Shown here piece by piece: positions 16,863 to 25,661 of a stretch of 64,000 nucleotides of DNA; the first letter of the stretch is position 1, and every line of letters starts with the position of its first letter. A program made the position numbers and the translations under genes. Source of the DNA: Bradyrhizobium rifense (lineage in GTDB: Bacteria; Pseudomonadota; Alphaproteobacteria; Rhizobiales; Xanthobacteraceae); NCBI RefSeq assembly GCF_008123425.1, contig NZ_VSSS01000089.1, positions 1 to 64,000 on the forward strand, in the 5' to 3' direction. Below the pieces are notes generated by a model. It had not been told where the DNA came from. It was given only the letters and a program-made list of their open reading frames with translations, and did no database searches.

Positions 16863-17681
16863 ATGACAACGCCAACGGCGGTGGCGCTGGAAGATGCCAA
16901 GGTTGCGTTCCGGCTGGGGGACGGGCGGGTCTATACGGCGGTGGAGAAGGCCCATCTCGCGGTCGCGCAGGGCGAGTTCGTCGCCATTGTCGGCCCGACC
17001 GGCTGCGGAAAATCCACGCTGCTCAATGTCGCCGCAGGGCTGCTGAAGCCGGCCGCCGGCAGTGTCAAGATTTTTGATCGGCCGCTCGCCGGGCTGAACC
17101 GGGATGCCGGCTATCTGTTCCAGGCCGATGCGCTGTTCCCCTGGAAGACGGCGCTGGACAATGTCGCGATCGGGCTCGAGATCAAGGGCACGCCGCGCGC
17201 CGAGGCGCTGCCGCAGGCGCAAAAGTGGCTCACCTCAGTGGGTCTCGGCGCCTTTGCGGGCCGCTATCCGCACATGCTCTCCGGCGGCCAGCGCAAGCGT
17301 GTGGCGCTCGCGCAAGTGCTGATCCGCGACCCAAAGATCCTGCTGATGGACGAGCCGTTCGGGCCGCTCGATGCGCAGACGCGCCAGGTCATGGGCAATC
17401 TGCTGCTCGACTTGTGGAATGCCGACCGCAAGGCCGTGCTGTTCGTCACCCATGATCTCGAAGAGGCGATCGCACTCGCTGACCGCGTCGTGATCATGTC
17501 GGCGGGGCCGTCCTCGCGCATCATCGGCGCCTGGCGCGTGACGCTCGCCCGCCCGCGCGACATCTTCGAGGTGCGGATGGACAAGGAGTTCCATGCGCTG
17601 CATCGCGAGATCTGGAGCGTGCTCAAGGACGAGGTGATGAAGGGCTACGCGCAATCCACCCACGCGGCGGAGGCGGTCTGA
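16863..17681 (+). CDS. Nitrate/sulfonate/taurine-type ABC transporter ATP-binding protein
   Basis: A 272-aa ATPase with Walker A GPTGCGKST, Q-loop FQADALFPWKT, signature LSGGQRKR, Walker B ILLMDEPFGPLD and switch FVTHDLEEA. The FPWKT sequence after the Q-loop is typical of the SsuB/TauB/NrtC/ThiZ group. SD GGAGGAA six bases before ATG 16863. Its stop overlaps the permease ATG by one base. The system is completed by the permease (17681) and a binding protein (19102) downstream; the substrate is unknown. Confidence 0.9.
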   Translation: MTTPTAVALEDAKVAFRLGDGRVYTAVEKAHLAVAQGEFVAIVGPTGCGKSTLLNVAAGLLKPAAGSVKIFDRPLAGLNRDAGYLFQADALFPWKTALDNVAIGLEIKGTPRAEALPQAQKWLTSVGLGAFAGRYPHMLSGGQRKRVALAQVLIRDPKILLMDEPFGPLDAQTRQVMGNLLLDLWNADRKAVLFVTHDLEEAIALADRVVIMSAGPSSRIIGAWRVTLARPRDIFEVRMDKEFHALHREIWSVLKDEVMKGYAQSTHAAEAV

Positions 17682-18466
17682 TGTCGCGCGTCACGCTGCT
17701 TGCGCTGCAAATCCTGGTCGCGATCGTCTGCATCGTGCTGTGGCAGTTGCTGTCGACCGTGCCCTTGTTCGGCAAGATCCTGCTGCCGCCGTTCTTCTTC
17801 TCCAATCCGGTCGACGTGTTCGAGCAGATCGTCAAATGGTTCGCCTCTGGCGTGATCTGGAAGCATCTCTGGATCACGCTGGTGGAATCGATCCTGGCCT
17901 TCGTGATCGGCTCGCTCGGCGGCGTCCTCATTGGCTTCTGGTTCGCACGCCAGCCGTTGGTTGCCGCGGTGTTCGACCCTTACGTGAAGATGGTCAACGC
18001 GCTGCCACGGGTGGTGCTGGCGCCGATCTTCGCGCTGTGGCTGGGGCTTGGCATCTGGTCCAAGGTCGCGCTCGGCGTAACGCTGGTGTTCTTCATCGTG
18101 TTCTTCAACGTCTATCAGGGCGTCAAGGAAGTCAGCCGCACCGTGCTCGACAATGGCCGCATGCTCGGCATGAGCGAAGGGCAGCTGATGCGGCATGTCT
18201 ATTGGCCGTCGGCGCTGTCGTGGATGTTCTCCTCGCTGCACACCTCGGTCGGCTTCGCTGTGGTCGGCGCCGTCGTCGGCGAATATCTGGGATCGGCCGC
18301 AGGGCTAGGCTATCTGATCCAGCAGGCCGAAGGCGTGTTCGACGTCGCGGGTGTGTTCGCCGGAATGTTCGTGCTGTCAGCCTTCGTCATCCTGATCGAT
18401 TACGGGGTGACGTTGGTGGAGCGTCGCCTGCTGGTCTGGCGGCCGACGGTGGATGGGCGCGGCTAA
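17681..18466 (+). CDS. Nitrate/sulfonate/taurine-type ABC transporter permease
   Basis: A 261-aa inner-membrane protein with about six hydrophobic helices and the SsuC/TauC-type coupling loop SRTVLDNGRMLGMSEGQL, followed by the cytoplasmic-end block WPSALSWMFSSLHTSVGFAVVGAVVGEYLG shortened here to its key GEYLG. It overlaps the ATPase gene by one nucleotide. A convergent secreted cupin gene follows after 46 bp, separated by a GC-rich hairpin. Confidence 0.9.
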   Translation: MSRVTLLALQILVAIVCIVLWQLLSTVPLFGKILLPPFFFSNPVDVFEQIVKWFASGVIWKHLWITLVESILAFVIGSLGGVLIGFWFARQPLVAAVFDPYVKMVNALPRVVLAPIFALWLGLGIWSKVALGVTLVFFIVFFNVYQGVKEVSRTVLDNGRMLGMSEGQLMRHVYWPSALSWMFSSLHTSVGFAVVGAVVGEYLGSAAGLGYLIQQAEGVFDVAGVFAGMFVLSAFVILIDYGVTLVERRLLVWRPTVDGRG

Positions 18467-18469
18467 CCG

Positions 18470-18499
18470 CCGGGGGCCCGCGCGCAAGCGCGAGCCCGG
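18470..18499. terminator. Bidirectional hairpin between convergent genes
   Basis: CCGGG (18470-18474) pairs with CCCGG (18495-18499), and CGCGC (18479-18483) pairs with GCGCG (18488-18492), with a GCAA loop and an internal bulge. It sits exactly between the permease and the convergent cupin gene. There is no T-run, so it is a hairpin that could end transcripts from both sides. Confidence 0.4.
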
Positions 18500-18512
18500 A
18501 AGCAACGAACGC

Positions 18513-18962
18513 TTAATCCAGCAGCTTGGTATCGTCAGGTGCCTGCGGCGGCGTCTTGATCGCGATCGCCTTGACCTGGCCGGTGATCGGCTTGGTGCCG
18601 CCATGCGGCGTGCCCTTGGGGATAATGACGAGGTCGCCGGGCTTCACCGTGACCTCCTTGTCACCGAACCAGATCGTACCGGTGCCCTCCAGAATGTACT
18701 GGATCTCGTTGGTGTTGGAATGCAGGTGCTTCGGCACATTGCCGACCTGGATCGACACGGTGGCGCCGTCAGCGGTCATGAAGGTCTTGGAGCGGTAGCC
18801 GACTTTGTTGGCGTCCCCTAGCGCGTCGCCTTCCATCTCGCTGGTATGGATGATCTGCGGGGCGATGCTCTCGGCGGCCAGTGCCGGCCGGAGCAAGTGG
18901 GTCGCGCCGCATCCGGCGATAAAGGCGGCAGTGATCGACAGCCCGGCAGCAAGGCGATTCAT
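18513..18962 (-). CDS. Secreted cupin-domain protein
   Basis: A 149-aa protein with a signal peptide (MNRLAAGLSITAAFIAGCGATH; the cysteine could even mark a lipoprotein) and one cupin barrel. Cupin motif 1 is in VPKHLHSNTNEIQYILEG (HxH plus Glu), and motif 2 in KPGDLVIIPKGTPH (final His), so a metal site is intact. No enzyme activity can be assigned. The SD GGGGAGA is good. It is transcribed against the ABC genes on both sides, splitting the permease from its likely binding protein. Confidence 0.78.
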   Translation of the reverse strand: MNRLAAGLSITAAFIAGCGATHLLRPALAAESIAPQIIHTSEMEGDALGDANKVGYRSKTFMTADGATVSIQVGNVPKHLHSNTNEIQYILEGTGTIWFGDKEVTVKPGDLVIIPKGTPHGGTKPITGQVKAIAIKTPPQAPDDTKLLD

Positions 18963-19101
18963 GGACGATTCTCCCCATCAGGAATGGTTGTTGTGTGGGC
19001 ATGCTATTGCGCCGAAAGGCCAATGGCCAGTGCCACTTAAGCGGTGCTTCTCAAGCCAGTCCCGCTGCTCTATGGTGCCGCCAGCCGAACGGAGGAAACC
19101 A

Positions 19102-20127
19102 ATGAAGAACACGATTGCCAGGCTCGCCAGCGCGCTGCTCGCGCTGACGCTCACCACCGGTTTTGTGGCAGCGCAAAGCAAGGTCACCATCGCGATCGGT
19201 GGCGGCGCCTGCCTGTGCTATTTGCCGACGGTGCTGGCCAAGCAGCTCGGCGAGTACGAGAAGGCCGGCCTCAATGTCGAGCTGGTCGACCTCAAGGGCG
19301 GCTCGGACGCACTCAAGGCCGTGCTCGGCGGCAGCGCCGACGTGGTGTCCGGCTATTTCGACCATTGCGTCAACCTGGCGGCCAAGAAGCAGGAGCTGCA
19401 GGCTTTCGTGGTCTATGACCGCTATCCCGGGCTCGTGCTGGTCGTCGCCCCCTCGCACACGGGAGACATCAAGTCGGTCAAGGATCTCGCCGGCAAGAAG
19501 GTCGGCGTCAGCGCGCCGGGCTCCTCCACCGACTTCTTCCTAAAATATCTCCTGAAGAAGAACGGGCTCGATCCGGCCGGCACCGCCGTGATCGGCGTTG
19601 GCCTCGGCGCCACGGCCGTGGCTGCGATGGAGCAGGGTCAGATCGACGCCGCGGTGATGCTCGATCCCTCCGTCACCGTGCTCCAGGGCACCCACAAGGA
19701 TTTGCGCATCCTCAGCGACACGCGGACCCAGAAGGATACGCTCGAGACCTTCGGCGGCGAATATCCGGGTGGTGCGCTGTACTCGACCGTGGCCTGGATC
19801 AACGGACACGAGAAGGAGACGCAGGCGCTGACCAATGCGATGCTCGCCACGATCGCCTGGATCCATTCGCATTCGCCCGAAGAGATCATGGCCAAGATGC
19901 CGGACGAGATGGTCGGCAAGAACAAGGAGCTTTATCTCGCCGCGCTGAAGAACACGATCCCGATGTTCTCCGAGACCGGTAAGATGGATCCGAAGGGCGC
20001 CGATGCCGTGCTGGCGGTGTTCAGCGTCGGTTCGCCCGAGGTGGCCAACGCCAAAATCGACGTCAGCAAGACTTTTACCAACAAGTTTGTCGACCAGGCC
20101 AAGAAGACCACGGGGAGCGCCAAATAA
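19102..20127 (+). CDS. ABC transporter substrate-binding protein (NMT1/SsuA-like)
   Basis: A 341-aa periplasmic protein with a signal peptide ending in FVAAQS, followed by VTIAIGGGACLCYLPTVLA, an NMT1/THI5/SsuA-type start. The two-lobe pattern continues with GKKVGVSAPGSSTDFFL. SD GGAGGAA precedes ATG 19102. It probably serves the ATPase and permease at 16863-18466, though an opposing cupin gene lies between. It may therefore have its own promoter in 18963-19101. The substrate is likely a small sulfonate, pyrimidine or aromatic compound; this is not determinable here. Confidence 0.85.
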   Translation: MKNTIARLASALLALTLTTGFVAAQSKVTIAIGGGACLCYLPTVLAKQLGEYEKAGLNVELVDLKGGSDALKAVLGGSADVVSGYFDHCVNLAAKKQELQAFVVYDRYPGLVLVVAPSHTGDIKSVKDLAGKKVGVSAPGSSTDFFLKYLLKKNGLDPAGTAVIGVGLGATAVAAMEQGQIDAAVMLDPSVTVLQGTHKDLRILSDTRTQKDTLETFGGEYPGGALYSTVAWINGHEKETQALTNAMLATIAWIHSHSPEEIMAKMPDEMVGKNKELYLAALKNTIPMFSETGKMDPKGADAVLAVFSVGSPEVANAKIDVSKTFTNKFVDQAKKTTGSAK

Positions 20128-20156
20128 CTGACGCGAAGGCCTGGTAATCAGACGTC

Positions 20157-20861
20157 ATGACGTCACCCACCATTCATCGCGTCTCGACGCTCGAGCTTGC
20201 CGTGCGCCCCGTCGTCTGGCCGTTCGCCGAAGAGCGGCGCGCCGAGATCGAGGCGCATTTCGCCGAGCAGCAACGCGCGCGGCCGAAAATCTGGAACGGC
20301 CGGGTTCTGCTCGGACGCGATGCCGTCTTCACCGACGGTCATCTCGCTGCGACCTATTTCGAGACCGATTTCGCCAGCTTCCTGGCCTGGCGCGATTGGG
20401 GCTTTCCCGATCCGGCCGTGTTCAACGGGTTCGGCATGGCCGCGCTGCGCACCTCCGATGGCGCCTTCGTAATGGGCGAGATGGCACATCACACCGCCAA
20501 TGCGGGACGCATCTACTTCGCGTCAGGCACGCCCGACCTCGATGATGTCAGGGGCGACACGCTCGACATTCCCGGCAGCGTCGTCCGCGAGCTCGAGGAG
20601 GAGACCGGTCTGCTCCCCGCCGATTATTCGGCGGAGGCGGACTGGCACTGTGTCGTCACCGGCAGCGCACTTGCCATGATCCAGATCCTCAACCTGGATA
20701 TGCCGGGTGAGGCGGCTCGCGCGCGGATCGAAGCCAATCTGGCGCGCCAGGACGAGCCGGAGCTTTCGGCCATCCATCTCGTGCGCGGAATGGATGATCT
20801 CACGCCGACCATGCCGCGATTTGTCACGGCCTTCATCGCGCAGCAGTTCGCCCCGCGCTGA
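20157..20861 (+). CDS. Nudix-like hydrolase
   Basis: A 234-aa cytosolic protein. The catalytic half of the Nudix box is present as VVRELEEETGL (REx2EExG), preceded by PGS. The upstream half of the canonical box is altered: Leu replaces the usual Glu eight residues before the Arg. An N-terminal ~100-residue region with WNGRVLLGRDAVF is typical of Rhizobiales Nudix proteins of unknown substrate. It stands alone between a binding protein and the LIV operon. Confidence 0.72.
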   Translation: MTSPTIHRVSTLELAVRPVVWPFAEERRAEIEAHFAEQQRARPKIWNGRVLLGRDAVFTDGHLAATYFETDFASFLAWRDWGFPDPAVFNGFGMAALRTSDGAFVMGEMAHHTANAGRIYFASGTPDLDDVRGDTLDIPGSVVRELEEETGLLPADYSAEADWHCVVTGSALAMIQILNLDMPGEAARARIEANLARQDEPELSAIHLVRGMDDLTPTMPRFVTAFIAQQFAPR

Positions 20862-20871
20862 GGCGCGAGGC

Positions 20872-20900
20872 TTGACATCGCGCGCCCCAACCCATGTGAT
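20872..20900 (+). promoter_or_regulatory. Promoter of the LIV-type ABC operon
   Basis: TTGACA at 20872-20877, a 17-bp spacer, and TGTGAT at 20895-20900 (four of six matches to the -10 consensus). It lies about 50 nt upstream of the binding-protein ATG. Confidence 0.5.
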
Positions 20901-20954
20901 GGGTGCAAAAGCAAAACAAAAAATTGCAATGCACAATCGTCCAGGGAGGTTTAG

Positions 20955-22265
20955 ATGCGCCCGCGCATGGCTGCCCGCTTGGTACGTGGGCTGTTGATCG
21001 CAATCGCTGCGATGGGTTTGACGGTTTCGGCCCAAGCTCAAGACAAGAAAATCAAGATCGGCGTGATTTTCGACCTGACCGGCCCGCTCGCGGGCGGCGG
21101 CTCCGAGCTCGAATATCTCGGCACCAAGATCATCCTCGATCATTTCAGCAAGACAGGCGTCGAGGGCTACAAGGTCGAGGCGGTCTACGCCGACGCGCAG
21201 AGCAAGCCCGACATCGCCATCAACGAATCCGTCCGCCTGCTCGAGCAGGAGAAGGTCGACATGGTGCTCGGCTTCTTCTCCTCGGCGCAATGTGTGCCGG
21301 TCGCTGCCCGTGTCGAGCAGCTGAAGAAGTTCATGTGGATGACGACCTGCATCTCGTCCGCCGTGTTCGCCGACAAGAACTACAAATATGTCTTCCGCCC
21401 GCAGGCGAGCGGCGACCAGTTCGGTGCGATGACGATGGATTTCATTGCACAGAATGCCCAATCGAAACTCGGCAAGGAGCCGAAGGATCTCCGCGTCGCC
21501 ATCATCCACGAGGACGGTTCCTACGGCGTCGACGTCTCCAAGGGCAACGAGGCCGGCGCGAAAAAGGCGGGCTTCAACGTCGTGATGAAGGAGGGCTATT
21601 CGGCGACCGCACCGGATCTCTCGGCGCTGGTGACCAAGCTGAAGCGCGCCAAGCCCGACGTGATTTTCCACACCGGCTACAACCCTGACATCACGCTGTT
21701 GCTGCGGCAGGCGCGCGAGCAGGGCCTGAAGTTTGCAGCCCTCGTCGGCCACGGCGCCGGCTACGGCGTCTACGAAAAGCTGAAGGAAGGGATGGGTGCC
21801 GACGCGAGCTTCATCTTCAACACCGATCCGATCTCGATCTGGCTCGCCAACCAGAAGACGATGAACCCGAAGCTTGCGCCGGTCATCAAGATGGTCGGCG
21901 AGGAGTTCGACAAGATCAAGCCGGGCGTTGCCATCCGCTCCGCCCATGTCGGCATCGGCGCGTCCAACACCTACGTGTTCATGGATGACGTCCTGCCGCG
22001 CGCCATCAAGAAGTATGGCGGGGTCGATCCCGAGGCGCTGCGCAAGGCGTCGCTCGACACCGACATCCCCGAGGGTGGCACCATGCTCGGCTTCGGCGTC
22101 AAGTTCTACGGCGAGGGCACACCGATGGCGGGCCAGAACGAGCGCTCGTTCCCGGTCGTGATCCAGTATATCGACGACAAGTCCTCGGTGGTGTGGCCCA
22201 AAAGCCAGGCGCAGCGCGAAGCCGTGCTGCCGCTGCCGAAGGGCACCACCTACAGCAACCAGTAG
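20955..22265 (+). CDS. Branched-chain-amino-acid-type ABC substrate-binding protein
   Basis: A 436-aa periplasmic type I binding protein. After a signal peptide ending VSAQAQ, the mature chain starts KKIKIGVIFDLTGPLAGGG, the LivJ/AmiC-type opening; HEDGSYG and NPDITLLLRQA are conserved blocks. SD GGGAGG precedes the ATG. It is first in an operon with livG-, livF-, livH- and livM-type genes (22282-25661). A clear paralog lies at 58750-60060. The family binds amino acids, amides, urea or aromatic acids, so the ligand is open. Confidence 0.9.
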   Translation: MRPRMAARLVRGLLIAIAAMGLTVSAQAQDKKIKIGVIFDLTGPLAGGGSELEYLGTKIILDHFSKTGVEGYKVEAVYADAQSKPDIAINESVRLLEQEKVDMVLGFFSSAQCVPVAARVEQLKKFMWMTTCISSAVFADKNYKYVFRPQASGDQFGAMTMDFIAQNAQSKLGKEPKDLRVAIIHEDGSYGVDVSKGNEAGAKKAGFNVVMKEGYSATAPDLSALVTKLKRAKPDVIFHTGYNPDITLLLRQAREQGLKFAALVGHGAGYGVYEKLKEGMGADASFIFNTDPISIWLANQKTMNPKLAPVIKMVGEEFDKIKPGVAIRSAHVGIGASNTYVFMDDVLPRAIKKYGGVDPEALRKASLDTDIPEGGTMLGFGVKFYGEGTPMAGQNERSFPVVIQYIDDKSSVVWPKSQAQREAVLPLPKGTTYSNQ

Positions 22266-22281
22266 CAGCGGAGCGGGGGCG

Positions 22282-23052
22282 GTGCTGGAGGTCAGCGGAT
22301 TGGTGAAGCGGTTTGGCGGCTTCACCGCTGTCAACAACGTGTCGTTTAGGGTCGAGCAGGGCGAGATCCTTGGCCTGATCGGTCCCAACGGCTCGGGCAA
22401 GAGCACGATCTTCAACATGCTCTCCGGCACGCTGGCGCCAAGCTCAGGATCGATCCTGTTCGATGGCTCGGAGATCGCGGGGCTGGCGCCGCACCGGATC
22501 ATCAACCGCGGCATCGGCCGCACCTTCCAGATCCCGCGGCCGTTTCGGCGGCTGACCATTTTCGAGAACGTCGCGCTGGCCGGCTTCTATGGCCAGGGCC
22601 GCCACAGCCGCGTCAAGGCCGAGGAGGCGGCGGAGCGCTCGCTCGCCATGGTAGGCTTGCCGACCGATCGCCACGCTAGCGTCGACGGCCTGGGCGCGGC
22701 CGGCTTGAAGAAGCTCGAACTCGCGAAAGCGCTCGCCACCGCGCCAAAACTTCTGCTTGCCGATGAGAGTCTCGGCGGTCTCGACGAGACCGAGATGGGC
22801 CAGGCGGCCGACATGCTGCGCAACATCCGCGACGAGCTCGGTATCACCATCATCTGGGTCGAGCACATCATGGGCGTGCTGATGCGCGTCGTCGACCGCG
22901 TCATGGTGCTCGATCACGGCGAAAAAATCTCGGAAGGCCTGCCGAGCGCGGTTGCCGGCGATCCGCGCGTCATCGAGGTCTATCTCGGCACCGATGCCGA
23001 GACCACGCAGGCTGCGGCCGCCGAAGCGCGCCGCCGTGCGGGAGGCCAATGA
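22282..23052 (+). CDS. LIV-type ABC transporter ATP-binding protein (LivG-like)
   Basis: A 256-aa ATPase with Walker A GPNGSGKST, the LivG-typical GIGRTFQIPRPF at the Q-loop, and VEHIMGVLM at the switch. The signature motif is divergent: DGLGAAGLKKLELAKAL replaces LSxGQ, as in several LivG subfamilies. Start is GTG 22282, 16 nt after the binding-protein stop; the SD GGAGCGGGGG is usable. It overlaps livF by 4 nt. Confidence 0.88.
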   Translation: MLEVSGLVKRFGGFTAVNNVSFRVEQGEILGLIGPNGSGKSTIFNMLSGTLAPSSGSILFDGSEIAGLAPHRIINRGIGRTFQIPRPFRRLTIFENVALAGFYGQGRHSRVKAEEAAERSLAMVGLPTDRHASVDGLGAAGLKKLELAKALATAPKLLLADESLGGLDETEMGQAADMLRNIRDELGITIIWVEHIMGVLMRVVDRVMVLDHGEKISEGLPSAVAGDPRVIEVYLGTDAETTQAAAAEARRRAGGQ

Positions 23053-23756
23053 TGCTGGAGCTTCGCGGTGTCAATGCCGGCTATGGCACGTTCCAGGCGC
23101 TGTTCGACGTCAATCTCGACGTAAGGGCCGGTGAGGCCGTGGGCGTGATCGGTCCGAACGGCGCCGGCAAGACCACGCTGATGCGCGTCATCTCCGGCCT
23201 GATCCGTCCCTCGCGCGGGTCGATCGCCATGGAAGGCGTCGATGTCATCGCAACGCCGCCGCACAAGATCGTCAGCCTCGGGATTGCACATGTGCCGGAG
23301 AACCGGCGGCTGTTTCCGCAGCTCTCGGTCGATGACAATCTCAAGATGGGCGCCTTCATGAAGGAGGCGCGCGGGAAATACGCCGAGCGGCTGGAGGTCG
23401 TGTTCGACCTGTTTCCGCGGCTGAAAGAGCGCCGCCATCAGATGGCCGGCACCATGTCCGGCGGCGAGCAGCAGATGTGCGCAATCGGCCGCGCGCTGAT
23501 GTCCAATCCAAAACTTCTGCTGCTCGATGAACCATCGGCGGGGCTGGCGCCGGTCGTGGTGCAGCAGGTGTTCGAGCTGGTGAAGCGGATCCGCGGCCGC
23601 GGGCTGACGGTGCTGATCGTCGAGCAGAACGTGCAGCAGGTGCTGCGCGTGGTCGACCGGGCCTATCTGATCGAGGCCGGCACGATCCGCGCCTCAGGCA
23701 CCTCGGCCGAGATGCTGGCGAGCGACACGGTCAAGGAAGCGTATCTCGGGGTGTGA
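23049..23756 (+). CDS. LIV-type ABC transporter ATP-binding protein (LivF-like)
   Basis: A 235-aa ATPase. Walker A GPNGAGKTT, family block GIAHVPENRRLFPQLS, signature MSGGEQQM, Walker B LLLLDEPSAGL and switch IVEQNV all match LivF. Two adjacent ATG codons (23049 and 23052) are possible starts; the first overlaps the livG stop. It partners LivG as the second nucleotide-binding subunit of the importer. Confidence 0.92.
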   Translation: MMLELRGVNAGYGTFQALFDVNLDVRAGEAVGVIGPNGAGKTTLMRVISGLIRPSRGSIAMEGVDVIATPPHKIVSLGIAHVPENRRLFPQLSVDDNLKMGAFMKEARGKYAERLEVVFDLFPRLKERRHQMAGTMSGGEQQMCAIGRALMSNPKLLLLDEPSAGLAPVVVQQVFELVKRIRGRGLTVLIVEQNVQQVLRVVDRAYLIEAGTIRASGTSAEMLASDTVKEAYLGV

Positions 23757-23763
23757 GGAGCAT

Positions 23764-24645
23764 ATGCAGGGTTTCCTGGACATTTTCGACATCTATCTGC
23801 TGGAGGCCGTGATCAACGGCATCCTGCTCGGCGGCGTGCTGGCGCTGCTCGCGCTCGGGCTGAACCTGATCTTCGGCGTCATCGACGTGACCTGGATCTG
23901 CTACGCCGAGCTCGTGATGATCGGCATGTACGCGATGTATTTCCTGGTGCAGTATTACGGCATCAGCTATTTCATCGCCGCACCGCTGACCATTCTGCTG
24001 GTCGCGATCCTCGGCGCATTGCTGCATTATCTCGTGATCGCGCCGTTGTTGACGGCGCCGCCGATCAACCAGCTGCTCGCAACCGGCGGCGTGCTGTTCG
24101 TGCTGCAGAGCTTCGCCACCGTCGCCTTCGGCATCGACTTCCGTAACCTCGGCATCCGCCTGCCGGTGCTCGCCTTCGGCGACATGAACTTCAGCTACGC
24201 ACGCCTGCTGTCGTTTCTGGCCGCGCTGGTCGGCATGGTCGCGGTCTATCTGTTCATGACGCGAACCTTCACCGGCACCGCGATCCGCGCCATCTCGCAG
24301 GACCGGCAGATCATGGCGCTGATGGGTGTCGATACGAAGAGGATCTATCTCATCACGTCCGCGATCGGCGGCGGGCTGGCCGGGCTCGCCGCTTGTCTGC
24401 TGGTGCTGCAATACGACGTGCACCCCTTTGTCGGCCTCTCCTTCGGGCCGATCACCTTCCTGATCTGCGTGCTCGGGGGGCTCGGCAATTTCATCGGCGG
24501 CTTCATCGCGGCCTTCGTGTTCGCCGAGATCATCTCGCTCGGCGGCCTGTTCTCCGATCTCGAATGGGGCTACGTGCTCGCCTTCGCCTTCTTCATCGTC
24601 ATGATGTTCATCCGGCCCGCGGGCCTGCTCGCGAGGCGCCGATGA
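23764..24645 (+). CDS. LIV-type ABC transporter permease (LivH-like)
   Basis: A 293-aa inner-membrane protein with about eight hydrophobic segments. It opens with INGILLGGVLALLALGLNLIFG, the LivH hallmark, and carries the coupling-loop region TGTAIRAISQDRQIMALMGVD. GGAG lies 5 nt before the ATG at 23764. Its stop overlaps the livM start by 4 nt. Confidence 0.92.
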   Translation: MQGFLDIFDIYLLEAVINGILLGGVLALLALGLNLIFGVIDVTWICYAELVMIGMYAMYFLVQYYGISYFIAAPLTILLVAILGALLHYLVIAPLLTAPPINQLLATGGVLFVLQSFATVAFGIDFRNLGIRLPVLAFGDMNFSYARLLSFLAALVGMVAVYLFMTRTFTGTAIRAISQDRQIMALMGVDTKRIYLITSAIGGGLAGLAACLLVLQYDVHPFVGLSFGPITFLICVLGGLGNFIGGFIAAFVFAEIISLGGLFSDLEWGYVLAFAFFIVMMFIRPAGLLARRR

Positions 24646-25661
24646 CGCGGCAGGGCCGGCTCGTGGCTTGGGGGATAGGACTGGCCGCGCTGGTCGCGCT
24701 GCCGTTCGTGTATCGCGATCCCTATCATCTGCACATCCTGGTGCTGATCCTGATCTGGTCATTCGCCTACACGTCGTGGTCGATGATGGGGCGGTTCGGC
24801 CTGGTCTCGCTCGGCCACGGCGGCTTCATGGGGATCGGTGCCTATGTCACCGCGCTGCTGTGGAATCATCTGGGCCTGTCGCCCTGGATCGGCATCCCCA
24901 TCGGCATGGTCGCGGCCGGCGTGCTGGCGCTGATCGTCGGCTATCCCTGCTTCCGCTTCCGCATCACCGGGCATTACTTCGTGCTGGTGACGCTCGCGCT
25001 CTCCGGCATCGTGCTCCAGGTCATCACGGCCACGCGCGACTATACCGGCGGCTCGCTCGGCTACACGCCGAACCGCGCCTCGGGCAACAAGCTGCTGGCG
25101 CTGCAGTTCGACGACAAGATCACCTGGTATTTGATCGCGCTGGCGGTGTGGCTCGTCGGCATCGTCGTCTGGCACCTGATCGACCGCAGCATGAGCCGCT
25201 ATGCGCTCGAGGCGATCTCGGAGGACGAGGACGCGGCTGCCGCCGCCGGCGTCGACGTCACCGCGGAGAAACTGAAGATCACGCTGATCAGCGCTGTGAT
25301 GACGGCGCTGGCGGGCGCGATCTATTGCCAGTACCAGATGTTCATCACGCCCGACACCGTCTCCGGCATCGCGGTGTCGCTGCAGATGGTGTTCGCGGCC
25401 ATCGTCGGCGGTCTGTTCGTCTCGCTCGGTCCGACCGTCGGCGCCGTCATCACCATCATGCTAGCGGAAACCCTGCGCATCGGCTTCGGCACCAAGGCGG
25501 TCGGCTGGGACAACCTGGTCTACGGCGTGCTGCTGGTGCTTTTCATCATATTCCTTCCCAAGGGCATCCTTGGTAGCCTGCTCGACCGATTGAAGCCGCA
25601 ACGCAAGGTGCCCCGCGCTCATGAGCAAAAAGCCGTCCAAATCGCTCGCCCAGGAACTTGA
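24642..25661 (+). CDS. LIV-type ABC transporter permease (LivM-like)
   Basis: A 339-aa inner-membrane protein with about ten hydrophobic segments. SLGHGGFMGIGAYVTALL and YALEAISEDEDAAAAAGVD are LivM-type blocks, and it ends with LPKGILGSLLDRLKP and a hydrophilic tail. ATG 24642 overlaps the livH stop. The last 41 nt (25621-25661), encoding the hydrophilic tail, overlap in another frame with the start of the PPK2 gene. That is unusual for this operon type. Confidence 0.9.
   Translation: MTRQGRLVAWGIGLAALVALPFVYRDPYHLHILVLILIWSFAYTSWSMMGRFGLVSLGHGGFMGIGAYVTALLWNHLGLSPWIGIPIGMVAAGVLALIVGYPCFRFRITGHYFVLVTLALSGIVLQVITATRDYTGGSLGYTPNRASGNKLLALQFDDKITWYLIALAVWLVGIVVWHLIDRSMSRYALEAISEDEDAAAAAGVDVTAEKLKITLISAVMTALAGAIYCQYQMFITPDTVSGIAVSLQMVFAAIVGGLFVSLGPTVGAVITIMLAETLRIGFGTKAVGWDNLVYGVLLVLFIIFLPKGILGSLLDRLKPQRKVPRAHEQKAVQIARPGT

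Noticed and set aside
20523..22559. 678-codon minus-strand open frame across the Nudix and LIV binding-protein genes
   Set aside because: Antisense shadow of genes with clear motifs and signal peptide on the plus strand.
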